DNA of 64,000 bases, taken from Clostridium gelidum. Its GTDB lineage: Bacteria; Bacillota; Clostridia; Clostridiales; Clostridiaceae. The DNA lies in contig NZ_AP024849.1 of NCBI RefSeq assembly GCF_019977655.1, forward strand, positions 2,513,001 to 2,577,000, read 5' to 3'. A program made the translations under genes and the position numbers. Shown here in pieces: positions 46,978 to 55,678 of this stretch (position 1 is the first letter of the stretch; every line of letters starts with the position of its first letter). The notes below the pieces were generated by a model. It ran no database searches. It had not been told where the DNA came from and saw only the letters and a program-made list of their open reading frames with translations.

Positions 46978-48919
46978 TCTTGAAAATAAATATCAAATTC
47001 CAATAAAGAAAACAAGGGTAAGATCGTCTACTTTGGTTTTTCCTTTTGGTACAGGCGCTATGATTGATTTACCAGACTGGGTTCTTATGACAGTTAGTGG
47101 AGAACATTGGGATAGGAAAAAATTAACAACTATACATGATGAAAGATTAGAGAAGATACTTAAAGTAAGAGAATTTAAATCACCAGTAGTTAAGCAATCA
47201 GATAAGGATTTGGCTGATGAAAAAAAAGATAAGTTATATATACCTTTTGTTCAATTTCCAACATGGTATTTTTGCCCAAAGTGCAGAAGGTTTAAACCAT
47301 TAAAAGAATGGGAGCAAGATTATAAACGAGTTAATGGTGATGATGCAGTAATGGTAATAAGACCAGTTTGCTCAAAATGTAGAATAAAATTGGCACCAGC
47401 AAGACTTGTAGTTGCATGTGAAAATGGACATATTGATGATTTCCCATGGATTGCGTGGACTCATTTGAAAAATCATAAGAAGATATGTGAAAATCCTAAA
47501 TTAAAAATTAAAACTAGTGGGGTAACATCAGGATTAGAGGGTATAAGTGTTGAATGTGAAAGTTGTAATGCTAGAGTAAATTTAAGTGGTACATTTACAG
47601 GGAAAGACAAAAATGAGTTTGAAAGTCTAGAAAATATAGCTAAACAAAAACAGTTAGTAGATGATGATTTTTCTTTGAAATGTAAGGGGAATAGACCTTG
47701 GGATGGTACTAAAGATATGAATTGTGGAGTATATCCAACTACTACACAAAGAGGAGCAACAAATATATATTTCCCTAAAATTGAAAGCTCAATAGTCATC
47801 CCACCATATTCAGATAAATTTACTAAAATGATTGAAGAGTCTGATAGCTTTGTGACTATGAATACAGAATTAGAATTCATAGAAAAACGAAATTTAAGCA
47901 ATGAGGAGAAAGAAAAAACTATAAAAGAGACGATAGATAAAATTTCAGAAGAGACTAATTTAAATAAATATACAGTAAAAAAAATAGTATTAAGAAAATT
48001 AGAAAGTAGTGATGATGAAAGTTTAACTACAGATAAGACAAAATATAAGGAAGATGAATACAAGGCATTAATTGGTGATTTAAGTTATGATATTTTTAAT
48101 CAAGCTGATTTTAAGGTAGAGCCAGTTGAAGGAAGTAATTATGGGAAAAGCTATATCAAAAAAGTTGTCCTAGTTCATAGAATGAAAGAAGTAAGAGTAT
48201 TAACAGGATTTTCACGAATTAATGGACCAGATAATAATGTGATGGATAGTGATGATGAATCAAATGAAGGAAAATGCAAAATAATTAGACCATTATCAGA
48301 TAAAAATTGGTATCCAGCCATTGAAGTTAATGGTGAAGGGATATTTATTGAATTTGATGATAAGTTAATAGGCAAATGGGCAGATGAAAATTCAGAAGTA
48401 TTAAAACGAGTAAATAGTTTAAATAAAAAATATTACAAGATATTATCAGATAGAGGTTTTTTACTTAGAAAAATAACACCCAAATTTGTGTTGTTACATA
48501 CACTTTCACATTTAATAATAAAAGAATTAAGTTTTAAATGTGGCTACAGTTCAACATCGCTTCGAGAACGTATATATTGTAATACAGAAAGCGATAATTA
48601 CAATATGTCTGGAATTATGATATATACAGCAAATGGAGATGCAGAGGGGACATTAGGTGGATTGGTACGACAAGGCAAAAGCGACAGATTGTCTAAAATT
48701 ATTGATAATGCAATAGAAAAGGCAAGATTTTGTTCGTCAGATCCTGTTTGTATAGAAAGTTTAGGTCAAGGAAGAGATGGCTTAAATTTATCAGCATGTT
48801 TTTCATGCTGTTTAATATCAGAAACAAGTTGTGAAGAATTTAATACTTTATTAGATAGGGCGTTAATAGTAGGAACATTAGATAATGAAAGAATAGGATT
48901 TTTTAATAGTTATAAGTAA
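46970..48919 (+). CDS. drmB: DISARM DUF1998 protein DrmB
   Basis: A 649-residue DUF1998 protein. The N-terminus RSSTLVFPFGTGAMIDLPDWVLM is family-typical. Cysteine clusters CPKCRRF, CSKCR, ACENGHIDDFPW and CESCNARVN suggest zinc binding. The C-terminal DUF1998 core has LLHTLSHLIIKEL, a GIMIYTANGDAEGTLGGLVRQG block and CSSDPVCIES ... CFSCCLISETSCEE. I chose ATG 46970, 9 bases after AGGGGAG; the ATG at 46961 abuts that site. Forms a unit with DrmA. A degraded copy of its last 38 codons lies at 52805-52918. Confidence 0.9.
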   Translation: MSNLENKYQIPIKKTRVRSSTLVFPFGTGAMIDLPDWVLMTVSGEHWDRKKLTTIHDERLEKILKVREFKSPVVKQSDKDLADEKKDKLYIPFVQFPTWYFCPKCRRFKPLKEWEQDYKRVNGDDAVMVIRPVCSKCRIKLAPARLVVACENGHIDDFPWIAWTHLKNHKKICENPKLKIKTSGVTSGLEGISVECESCNARVNLSGTFTGKDKNEFESLENIAKQKQLVDDDFSLKCKGNRPWDGTKDMNCGVYPTTTQRGATNIYFPKIESSIVIPPYSDKFTKMIEESDSFVTMNTELEFIEKRNLSNEEKEKTIKETIDKISEETNLNKYTVKKIVLRKLESSDDESLTTDKTKYKEDEYKALIGDLSYDIFNQADFKVEPVEGSNYGKSYIKKVVLVHRMKEVRVLTGFSRINGPDNNVMDSDDESNEGKCKIIRPLSDKNWYPAIEVNGEGIFIEFDDKLIGKWADENSEVLKRVNSLNKKYYKILSDRGFLLRKITPKFVLLHTLSHLIIKELSFKCGYSSTSLRERIYCNTESDNYNMSGIMIYTANGDAEGTLGGLVRQGKSDRLSKIIDNAIEKARFCSSDPVCIESLGQGRDGLNLSACFSCCLISETSCEEFNTLLDRALIVGTLDNERIGFFNSYK

Positions 48920-48944
48920 GATATATGTATAAGAAAGTTAAAAT

Positions 48945-48987
48945 ATATGAGAGAGCTATAATAAAAACTCACTCATATAGTTTTTTA
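48945..48987 (+). terminator. Terminator between drmB and drmMII
   Basis: ATATGAGAGAG pairs with CTCACTCATAT (one mismatch) over a 12-base loop, followed by AG and six T. It places drmMII in its own transcription unit. Confidence 0.7.
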
Positions 48988-49105
48988 TGTGCATGATTTA
49001 TAAAAGAATATGATATACTCAAAGGTTATTTATTAAAAGATAAAGATTGTAATGGATTAAAAGACCTGGTATAATTCTTTTGGAAACAGAAAGGATGTGT
49101 AAAAT

Positions 49106-50332
49106 TTGAATTGTATTGATTTATTTGCAGGAGCAGGTGGATTATCTGAGGGATTTCATAGAGCAGGATTTAAGTTTTTTGCACATGTGGAAATGGATGA
49201 AGCGGCGAGTTTAACGTTAAAAACAAGACAAGCATGCTATTATTTAAAAAGAAATAATAGGCTTGATATATATATTGCTTATATTAGTGGAAATATAAGC
49301 AGAGAAGAATTTTATTTGCAGATACCTGATACAGTTTTTCGAAGTGTAATTAATGCAGAAATTAATGAAGAAACTATAAATAGTATTTTTGAACAGATTG
49401 ATGCAAACCGCAGAGGACAGGATGTTGACATTATAATTGGTGGACCACCTTGCCAAGCCTATTCTGTTATAGGAAGATCAAGAGATCCTAAAGGAATGTC
49501 AGAAGATAAAAGAAATTATTTATATAAAGAATATATAAAGTTTCTTATGAGATATACTCCTAAATTGTTTGTATTTGAAAATGTGTTAGGATTATTATCA
49601 GCTCAAAATGGTGTAATATTCAATAATATGAAAAAAGAATTTAAAAATGCAGGGTATAATATTGACTATAAAGTATTAAATGCTAAAGAATTTGGTGTAC
49701 TTGAACATAGAAAAAGAATTATATTAATGGGGTGGAGAGAAGATATTAATTTTAAATACCCGGAGTTTAATGTTATAAATAATAACTATACAATAAGAGA
49801 TTTATTTAAGGATTTACCAGTTATAAAATCAGGTGAATGTTCGAATTTATACAAAGAAAAAGTTACAAAATGTTTGGAAGATACTCATATTAGGACAAAA
49901 GAATGGGATGTGTTAACCCAAAATATAAGTCGTCCTAACAATGAAAGAGATTTAGAAATATATAAATTATATATCAAAGTTTGGAATGAAGAAGGCCGAA
50001 AACTGAAATATAATGAATTACCAGAACAGTTATCAACTCATAGTAATAAGAATTCATTTCTTGATAGATTTAATATAGTACCATATGATAATATCTGTCA
50101 TACAGTTGTAGCACATATAGCCAAAGATGGACATTATTATATTCATCCTGATATTAATCAAAATAGGTCTATAAGCGTAAGAGAAGCAGCAAGAATACAA
50201 TCATTTCCTGATGATTATTATTTTGAATCATCAAGAACAGCTGCATTTAAGCAGATAGGAAATGCAGTTCCACCATTAATGGCAGAAATAATTGCAAAAG
50301 AAATTAAGAAAAAGGTGAACGAGTTATTATGA
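49106..50332 (+). CDS. drmMII: DISARM C5-cytosine DNA methyltransferase DrmMII
   Basis: A 408-residue C5-cytosine methyltransferase. Motif I is DLFAGAGGLSEGFHRAG, motif IV GGPPCQAYS holds the catalytic Cys (about C116), motif VI is FENV, motif VIII is EHRKR and motif X is QIGNAVPP. In class 2 DISARM the C5 enzyme marks host DNA. An insert after motif II (about 35-95) is typical of this subgroup. The start is TTG 49106, with AAAGGA 11 bases upstream. Its stop overlaps the end of the convergent ATPase gene by 6 bases. Site specificity cannot be read from sequence. Confidence 0.85.
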   Translation: MNCIDLFAGAGGLSEGFHRAGFKFFAHVEMDEAASLTLKTRQACYYLKRNNRLDIYIAYISGNISREEFYLQIPDTVFRSVINAEINEETINSIFEQIDANRRGQDVDIIIGGPPCQAYSVIGRSRDPKGMSEDKRNYLYKEYIKFLMRYTPKLFVFENVLGLLSAQNGVIFNNMKKEFKNAGYNIDYKVLNAKEFGVLEHRKRIILMGWREDINFKYPEFNVINNNYTIRDLFKDLPVIKSGECSNLYKEKVTKCLEDTHIRTKEWDVLTQNISRPNNERDLEIYKLYIKVWNEEGRKLKYNELPEQLSTHSNKNSFLDRFNIVPYDNICHTVVAHIAKDGHYYIHPDINQNRSISVREAARIQSFPDDYYFESSRTAAFKQIGNAVPPLMAEIIAKEIKKKVNELL

Positions 50333-52303
50333 CTCGTCCATCTTTTTTTCTATACAGTATTTTATGTAAGGTTCGAAAGTATCCCATATGTCTTTTACAG
50401 CATCATAATTAGTTCTATAGTCAGGATAATGAACTATACCATTGAAATAATTAATTATATTATCCTTATTCATTGCAACACGTATTCTATCTATATATTT
50501 TTGATTTAGTAATTTATTTGAACCTAAATGTTGGAGAACTTTATTTATACTACCTTTCAAATCACCTTCTTTAAACTCTATTCCAAGTGTTTTACTGCCA
50601 TGATTGGTAGTTATATCAAGTAAACATCTTAACAATAATGCCTGAGAATAAGTATTAGCACTTTTTACTGTTTGAAGTTCATATGTAATTTTTTTTATTT
50701 TTTCAGGTGCATAATCAGGTACTATAAAGCTAGCATCTATAATAACACTAGTATTAAATGATCGCTTTGGATACGATTTAAACAATCCTTGACTAGACTC
50801 TTGAGATTGCTGTGAACCAAGGTTCTGACTATCATTAGCTTGATAATGTCCTTGAGTAAGTTGTGAAACAAGGTTCTGATTATCATCAACGTGATTAGGT
50901 TCTTGAATAAGTTGTGAAACAAGGTTCTGATTATCATCAACGTGATTAGGTTCTTGAGTATGTTGTGAAATAAGATTCTGATTATCATCAATTTGACTAG
51001 GATCTTGAGTATTATGTGAAGTAAGCTTTTGATTATCGCTAATTTGACTAGACCATTGAAGTGGTTCTGCATTAATATTAGATTCAAATAATTGTGGATT
51101 CTTATTTAGCTGTTTTCTGTATGATAGGGCATCATCTTCAAATTGCTTTATTATCAACATTATTGCATTTTTTAAGTAAGTAAGATATTTACTTCGGATA
51201 AAACCTTCTCTACTGGTCTTTTCTTCTAATAAATTAGAATCAAGGGAATTTAATTTTACAAAACTATAAATTTGCTTATTGTTTACATGTTTTGTAGGTT
51301 TATCAATACGGCGTTCAGATAGCCCTAACCAATCCATATTACCTAAACCAAATATCTTAAAATCTTCTCTATAAACTGAAACTCCATTAAAGTGATCTAA
51401 AAATTCTGTTTGAAGCTTATTTTTATCAATGCCGTAATGTGAAATAAATTCATTACCTAAAAAGAACTGATTGAGCTGTAAATAAACTTTTCCCAATGAT
51501 ATATTAGAATCTAATTTTGAAAAACTTTCTGATAACTTTTGGGATTCGGATATAAACGCTACTTGAACATTATTTAATTCAGCAGTAAAAGAATAACTAA
51601 TAAGATTATTGCCATTAAAATATGCAGTACATTTAAATGGCGCTAGTAATTTTGCATCACTAGTTGAGATTATTGGTTGTATAACATAATCTTTAGGATA
51701 TATAAAGTTAATATTTAAATTTTGCTTTGTTGGTGAGTTTTCTAATATTAGATTTTGTAAGTCACTAAAAATTTCATCCAGCGAAATTAAATTCATATTT
51801 TCAAGAATAATTTTTGTTCCTTTTGAATTAGTAGTAGTAAATATTTTTGCCATTTTATTTGTGGTTACTTTAATCTCGAAATTTTCAGCAGATTTTAAAT
51901 TAAGTAATTCAGCAGTATTTATAGAAAATTCTAATTCTTCAGAGTCTTCTGTTTTTGTTATTATTGTAATTTTACTACATAGTTTAAATACACTAAAACG
52001 TCCAATGCCTTTCCCACCTAATTTAGAAAAATCATTGGCTTTGTTATCAGAAGCTACAACACCCCAATTATTCTTAATATAAATTGAAGTCATTCCATTT
52101 CCATTATCTTCAATTGAGACAGTATTTTTGTAATTCTCAAAGTTAATAGTTATATTTTTTGAATGAGCATCTCTTGAATTTTTTATTAATTCTGAAAAAA
52201 CAATAGCATCTAATTCAATAATCTTACTACCTAAAGCGTCAGTAATTGTTCTAGGCGAAAATGTTAATTTATATTTTTCGGTTATAGCATCTAAGTTAGT
52301 CAA
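50327..52303 (-). CDS. GHKL (Hsp90-like) ATPase of the defence island, with internal repeats
   Basis: A 658-residue protein with an N-terminal GHKL ATP-binding domain: N box ELIKNSRDAHS, G1 box EDNGNGM, G2 box GGKGIGRFSVFKL. A transducer-like middle (about 200-390) leads to a low-complexity array of five 17-residue repeats, then a helical C-domain (TVKSANTYSQALLLRCLLDIT). The start is TTG 52303, with AAGGAGG 8 bases before it; an in-frame ATG at 52339 has no ribosome site. Standalone GHKL ATPases are frequent in defence islands. It converges on drmMII and is not in the drm operon; whether it serves DISARM or the restriction pair is open. Confidence 0.8.
   Translation of the reverse strand: MTNLDAITEKYKLTFSPRTITDALGSKIIELDAIVFSELIKNSRDAHSKNITINFENYKNTVSIEDNGNGMTSIYIKNNWGVVASDNKANDFSKLGGKGIGRFSVFKLCSKITIITKTEDSEELEFSINTAELLNLKSAENFEIKVTTNKMAKIFTTTNSKGTKIILENMNLISLDEIFSDLQNLILENSPTKQNLNINFIYPKDYVIQPIISTSDAKLLAPFKCTAYFNGNNLISYSFTAELNNVQVAFISESQKLSESFSKLDSNISLGKVYLQLNQFFLGNEFISHYGIDKNKLQTEFLDHFNGVSVYREDFKIFGLGNMDWLGLSERRIDKPTKHVNNKQIYSFVKLNSLDSNLLEEKTSREGFIRSKYLTYLKNAIMLIIKQFEDDALSYRKQLNKNPQLFESNINAEPLQWSSQISDNQKLTSHNTQDPSQIDDNQNLISQHTQEPNHVDDNQNLVSQLIQEPNHVDDNQNLVSQLTQGHYQANDSQNLGSQQSQESSQGLFKSYPKRSFNTSVIIDASFIVPDYAPEKIKKITYELQTVKSANTYSQALLLRCLLDITTNHGSKTLGIEFKEGDLKGSINKVLQHLGSNKLLNQKYIDRIRVAMNKDNIINYFNGIVHYPDYRTNYDAVKDIWDTFEPYIKYCIEKKMDES
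50792..51046 (-). repeat. Five tandem 51-bp repeats inside the GHKL ATPase gene
   Basis: The period is 17 codons, with consensus like HVDDNQNLVSQLTQEPN. The two central copies are almost identical at DNA level; the outer ones have diverged. The repeats lie in frame between the transducer-like region and the C-domain and probably form a flexible linker that can change length by slippage. A long second frame through them is only a by-product. Confidence 0.9.
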
Positions 52304-52804
52304 AATGTTTTCCTCCTTAATTTTAATAAAATATTGCATTTTATGATAAATTATTACAATATATATTTAAAAATATAGGTGTCCATGAAGAACACCATAT
52401 AATAAAGCGTTATATAAAAAGTATTAAATTGTTTAAAGATTGATTTTACTCTAATTAGATATAGTAAAACTAATTAAACAGTCAATTTCCAAAGAGTTAC
52501 TTTTTATATTTATAATTTATTTATAACATAATCAATAAAATTATAAGTCTCACATTTAGTCCAAAAGATTTTAATCAAATAGATCATATATTAAAATGTA
52601 TTTAGTAGAGAATAACAATGTTTGGAAAATTTAAACCTGATTATAGTCTAACATAGAGGATTGAATAATTAAAGTATTTATTGATATTATGTAAGCTATT
52701 ATGCCTTAAAGCAAACAAAGTTTAAAGAGAAAGTTAGTGGTTTTATAATCTGATATGTTTAAATAGTAGGGGCCAAGGTGTTAGAAATGTAAACTGCTTC
52801 GCTT

Positions 52805-52918
52805 GCTAGTTGTACGCTATTACCAGAATCAAGTTGTGAAGAATCTAATACTTTGTTAGATAGAGCTATGCTAGTTGAAACTTTAGAAAATAAGACAATG
52901 GGATTTTTCAAAGATTAG
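52805..52918 (+). pseudogene. Remnant of a second drmB 3' end
   Basis: A 37-codon frame reads ASCTLLPESSCEESNTLLDRAMLVE... and ends GFFKD-stop. The intact drmB ends SCCLISETSCEEFNTLLDRALIVG... GFFNSYK-stop. DNA similarity continues past the stop (AGTTATAAG in both). There is no start codon, and a stop lies just upstream. The rest of the 52340-53080 gap shows a promoter-like TATAAT near 53037 for the next gene and otherwise nothing I recognise. Confidence 0.8.
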
Positions 52919-53080
52919 TTATAAGAAAGTAAATTGAGTTTTCAAGAAAAGATGACAAGCTATTACTTTACACGTGAACATTAGTTCTATATAATCTAAA
53001 TTAGTCTAAAAAAAAGTGGACCGATTGGGGAAAAAATGATATAATTTTTACGAGACTAATATTATTAAGAGGTGTAACTT

Positions 53081-54166
53081 ATGAAAAGAATAGCTATTTC
53101 ATTTTTCGCTGGAGCTGGAGGATTAGATTTAGGGATACATAAAGCTGGTTTTGACGTGAAATTAAGTGTAGAATTAGAACCTAAATATTGTGAAACACTA
53201 AAAAATAACAATCCTACGTTTAATGTTGTTAGTGGCGATATAATGGAATACTCAAAAGATAGAATTTATGAAATGGCAAAACTAAAAAGTAATCAAGAGA
53301 TAACATTATTATTTGGTGGAAGTCCATGTCAAAGCTTTAGTACTGCAGGTAAGAGAAAAGCTTTTTCTGATGAAAGAGGAAAGGCAATGCTAAAGTTTGT
53401 TGAATTAGTTGAAGAGGTTAAGCCAAAAGCATTTTTACTTGAAAATGTTAAAGGACTGCTTTCTGCGCCTTTAAAACATAGACAATTAAATGAAAGAGGT
53501 AAAGATTTTGCACCATTAGATGAAGCAGAACAAAAGGGCGGTGCATTAAAATATTTATTAAGCAATTTTAAAGACTATAATGTAACATATAAAGTAGTTA
53601 ATTCAGCAGAATATGGTGTTCCACAGAAAAGAGAAAGAGTTATTTTTGTAGGAATAAGAAAAGATTTAAATAAGAAATTTGAATTTCCTTTAGCAACAAA
53701 TGGTGAAACAACAGGAGTACCATTTGTTACAATTCTTGAAGCCATAAAGGATTTAAAAGATATTAATCATACATATGTAAAATATTCTGAAGATAGGCTA
53801 AAGTATATGAAGCTAATACCAAAAGGCGGAGGAAATTGGAGAGATTTAGATACAAGCATAGTAGAAAAAGCAATGGGTGGAGCTTATCAATCTGGTGGTG
53901 GAAAAACAGGTTATTTTAGAAGAGTAAAAGCTAATGAACCTTCTCCAACGTTACTAACATCACCAATTCAAAAAAGCACTAATATAGGTCATCCTTTTGA
54001 AGATAGACCTTTAAGTATTCAGGAATATCTTAGAATTCAAGGATTTCCAGACGACTATAAGGTTAATGGAACAATAAATAATCAATATACTCAAATTGGG
54101 AATGCAGTACCTGTAAAAATAGCAACAATAATAGGAAAAAAAATAATAGAAATTTTAGAAAAGTAG
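53081..54166 (+). CDS. C5-cytosine DNA methyltransferase of a type II restriction-modification system
   Basis: A 361-residue methyltransferase with motif I FFAGAGGLDLGIHKAGF, motif IV GGSPCQSFS (catalytic Cys about C83), motif VI ENVKGL, motif VIII PQKRERV and motif X QIGNAVP. It is distinct from the DrmMII-like enzyme in sequence around the target-recognition region. AGAGGTG precedes the ATG. The endonuclease gene follows after 50 bases, so this enzyme protects host DNA from that nuclease. Confidence 0.92.
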   Translation: MKRIAISFFAGAGGLDLGIHKAGFDVKLSVELEPKYCETLKNNNPTFNVVSGDIMEYSKDRIYEMAKLKSNQEITLLFGGSPCQSFSTAGKRKAFSDERGKAMLKFVELVEEVKPKAFLLENVKGLLSAPLKHRQLNERGKDFAPLDEAEQKGGALKYLLSNFKDYNVTYKVVNSAEYGVPQKRERVIFVGIRKDLNKKFEFPLATNGETTGVPFVTILEAIKDLKDINHTYVKYSEDRLKYMKLIPKGGGNWRDLDTSIVEKAMGGAYQSGGGKTGYFRRVKANEPSPTLLTSPIQKSTNIGHPFEDRPLSIQEYLRIQGFPDDYKVNGTINNQYTQIGNAVPVKIATIIGKKIIEILEK

Positions 54167-54190
54167 AAGGAAAATTATCGCTTCTACTTT
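54160..54190 (+). promoter_or_regulatory. Hairpin between methyltransferase and endonuclease genes
   Basis: AAAGTAGAAG pairs exactly with CTTCTACTTT over an 11-base loop. It covers the methyltransferase stop codon and lacks a U-tract, so it may be a partial attenuator or an RNA processing site that lowers endonuclease output. Confidence 0.45.
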
Positions 54191-54216
54191 AAATTTATAT
54201 GTTTGGGGGAGTTTGT

Positions 54217-55032
54217 ATGAATAATGAAACGAAAAAAAAGGTTAAACAACAACTTAGTGATGTTATGGAAAGAATTTTAATAAAGAGAACCGAGAAAGAA
54301 CCATTTAATGAAGAAGATATAAAACAAAATAACCCATTTGGATATAGACTTGTTCCTGTAGAAGTGTGGAAAGGTTCTAAATTTGAACGTTCTTTTGTAA
54401 CTTCATTGGGGCAAGGAATATTTGAACAAATCGCTAAAATAATAGCAGAAGGATCAGGGTCTGAAGCTGAAAATCAATATGTGAGGGAAATTAATTTAAA
54501 TACTTGGCAAATAGAACAGATTGACAGTATTCTAAAGAAGCAAAGACATAAAAATATAAGTAAGAAAAAAATATCTGATAAATCGTTAGATATAAAAACA
54601 GTTAAAGAAGAAGTAAGTGTTCTTAGAGAATTAGAAACAGATAGATATGAAAATGTAAGTGTACTATTTGATTTGTATATAAAAAGACAGGATGGAAAAG
54701 AGGAGTTTTATTCATTAAAGACAGTGAAACCTAATTTAGATCAAACAGAAACTGCTAAAAAAGATATGTTAAGATTAATGACAGCAGAAGATGCACAAGC
54801 ATTTTTCGCATTGCCATATAATCCAGCTGGAGATGGTAATTTATATAAAAGCATTCATGCTATTCCATATAAATTATTCGATATGGATAATGACGAAAAT
54901 GTATTGATAGGAAGAGAACTGTGGAATAAAATAGGGCAAGCAGATACTACATATGATGAGTTACTAGAGCTATTTGATGAGATTGGTGGAATATATAGAA
55001 CTAGGATAAGAAAAGAATATTTTGAAATATAA
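54217..55032 (+). CDS. Type II restriction endonuclease, TdeIII-like
   Basis: A 271-residue protein next to a C5 methyltransferase. The segment VSVLFDLYIKRQDGKEEFYSLKTVKPNLDQTETAKKDML (shown in pieces: FDLYIK, SLKTVKPN) fits a PD-(D/E)xK nuclease core with Asp, an acidic residue and Lys, and the LKTVKPN wording recalls the TdeIII family, which cuts GGNCC. I cannot confirm the specificity. The ATG at 54217 follows GGGGAG by 7 bases. Position and size support the restriction role; the named family is moderately sure. Confidence 0.65.
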   Translation: MNNETKKKVKQQLSDVMERILIKRTEKEPFNEEDIKQNNPFGYRLVPVEVWKGSKFERSFVTSLGQGIFEQIAKIIAEGSGSEAENQYVREINLNTWQIEQIDSILKKQRHKNISKKKISDKSLDIKTVKEEVSVLRELETDRYENVSVLFDLYIKRQDGKEEFYSLKTVKPNLDQTETAKKDMLRLMTAEDAQAFFALPYNPAGDGNLYKSIHAIPYKLFDMDNDENVLIGRELWNKIGQADTTYDELLELFDEIGGIYRTRIRKEYFEI

Positions 55033-55059
55033 TAAATATTTAATTTATATATAATAATT

Positions 55060-55095
55060 GAAGTAGAAATCAAAATATTTCTACTTCTTTTTCTT
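55060..55095 (+). terminator. Terminator after the endonuclease gene
   Basis: GAAGTAGAAAT pairs with ATTTCTACTTC over a 6-base loop, followed by a T-rich run. Confidence 0.88.
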
Positions 55096-55136
55096 TAAAT
55101 ATTTTTGTTTCACAGCTACTTTACTTGTATTATAAA

Positions 55137-55175
55137 ATATCTGTATAATTTTGACTTGGATAATTATACAGATAT
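55137..55175. promoter_or_regulatory. Perfect 14-bp inverted repeat after the restriction genes
   Basis: ATATCTGTATAATT and AATTATACAGATAT are separated by 11 bases. There is no U-tract. It lies between the endonuclease terminator and the toxin-antitoxin relic and may be an operator or a relic end. A second hairpin (TCATGAT/ATCATGG) follows near 55226-55247. Confidence 0.4.
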
Positions 55176-55280
55176 GACATAAAATCGCTTCCTTATTATA
55201 GGTTAAAGGTGGATTAATTAAAAGGTTTCATGATAGCTATATCATGGAGCCTTAATTGATGTTTTATTCCGTAAATTATA

Positions 55281-55604
55281 TTAAGATATTTTGGGTATTA
55301 GTTCAGTATATTGATTGTAACCAATATACTCATCATGTTGTAATCTACCAACAATCATACAAGGGTGAATTCCAATTGATTTTGCAAAATTAATAATACT
55401 TAGTTTTGAAATCATATTTTGAGAGGTGAATTTTTTATTTCCTTTAAGTCTATGGCATCTAGTTGGTGGTAGTCTATTTAAATCATTTAAAGAGTTAGCA
55501 GCTTGTATTTCATATAGTCTTTGAATAATTTTTCGTGCAATATCACTACCATAATTTTTTGAAGCTAAATCTATGCTTTTGAGGCACATGAAAATAAATA
55601 ACAA
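55281..55604 (-). pseudogene. HigB toxin / HigA antitoxin deletion fusion
   Basis: On the minus strand the first part (IARKIIQRLYEIQAANSLNDLN ... RLKGNKKF) matches the middle of HigB-type RelE-fold toxins, where ALNAAxSLxDLxxPPGNRLExLKG is typical. The frame then jumps to FAKSIGIHPCMIVGRLQHDEYIGYNQ, which is the C-terminus of HigA antitoxins carrying an ImmA/IrrE-like region. So the end of higB, all of the higA N-terminus and the start of higB are gone. The first residues (MLFIFMCL) are read from a MITE family A end. Not expected to work. Confidence 0.65.
55583..55604. repeat. Solo end of MITE family A
   Basis: GGCACATGAAAATAAATAAC plus two A matches the family A terminal repeat for 22 bases, then diverges. 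It abuts the higB relic. Confidence 0.75.
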
Positions 55605-55678
55605 AAGATATTAGAAGGAGGAGGTTCTGTTCTTATTGAGCTTCTACTGCTATTATTATAGTAAGGAGTTAATTTAAT

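Noticed and set aside
47473..48063. 196-codon minus-strand frame
   Set aside because: It is antisense to drmB, a well-supported DUF1998 protein, and has no start signals.
50792..51046. Regular repeats suggesting a CRISPR array
   Set aside because: The unit is a 51-bp in-frame tandem coding repeat with no unique spacers, inside the GHKL ATPase gene.
55137..55175. Terminator of the restriction genes
   Set aside because: There is no U-tract, and a proper terminator lies at 55060-55095. It was kept only as a palindrome.
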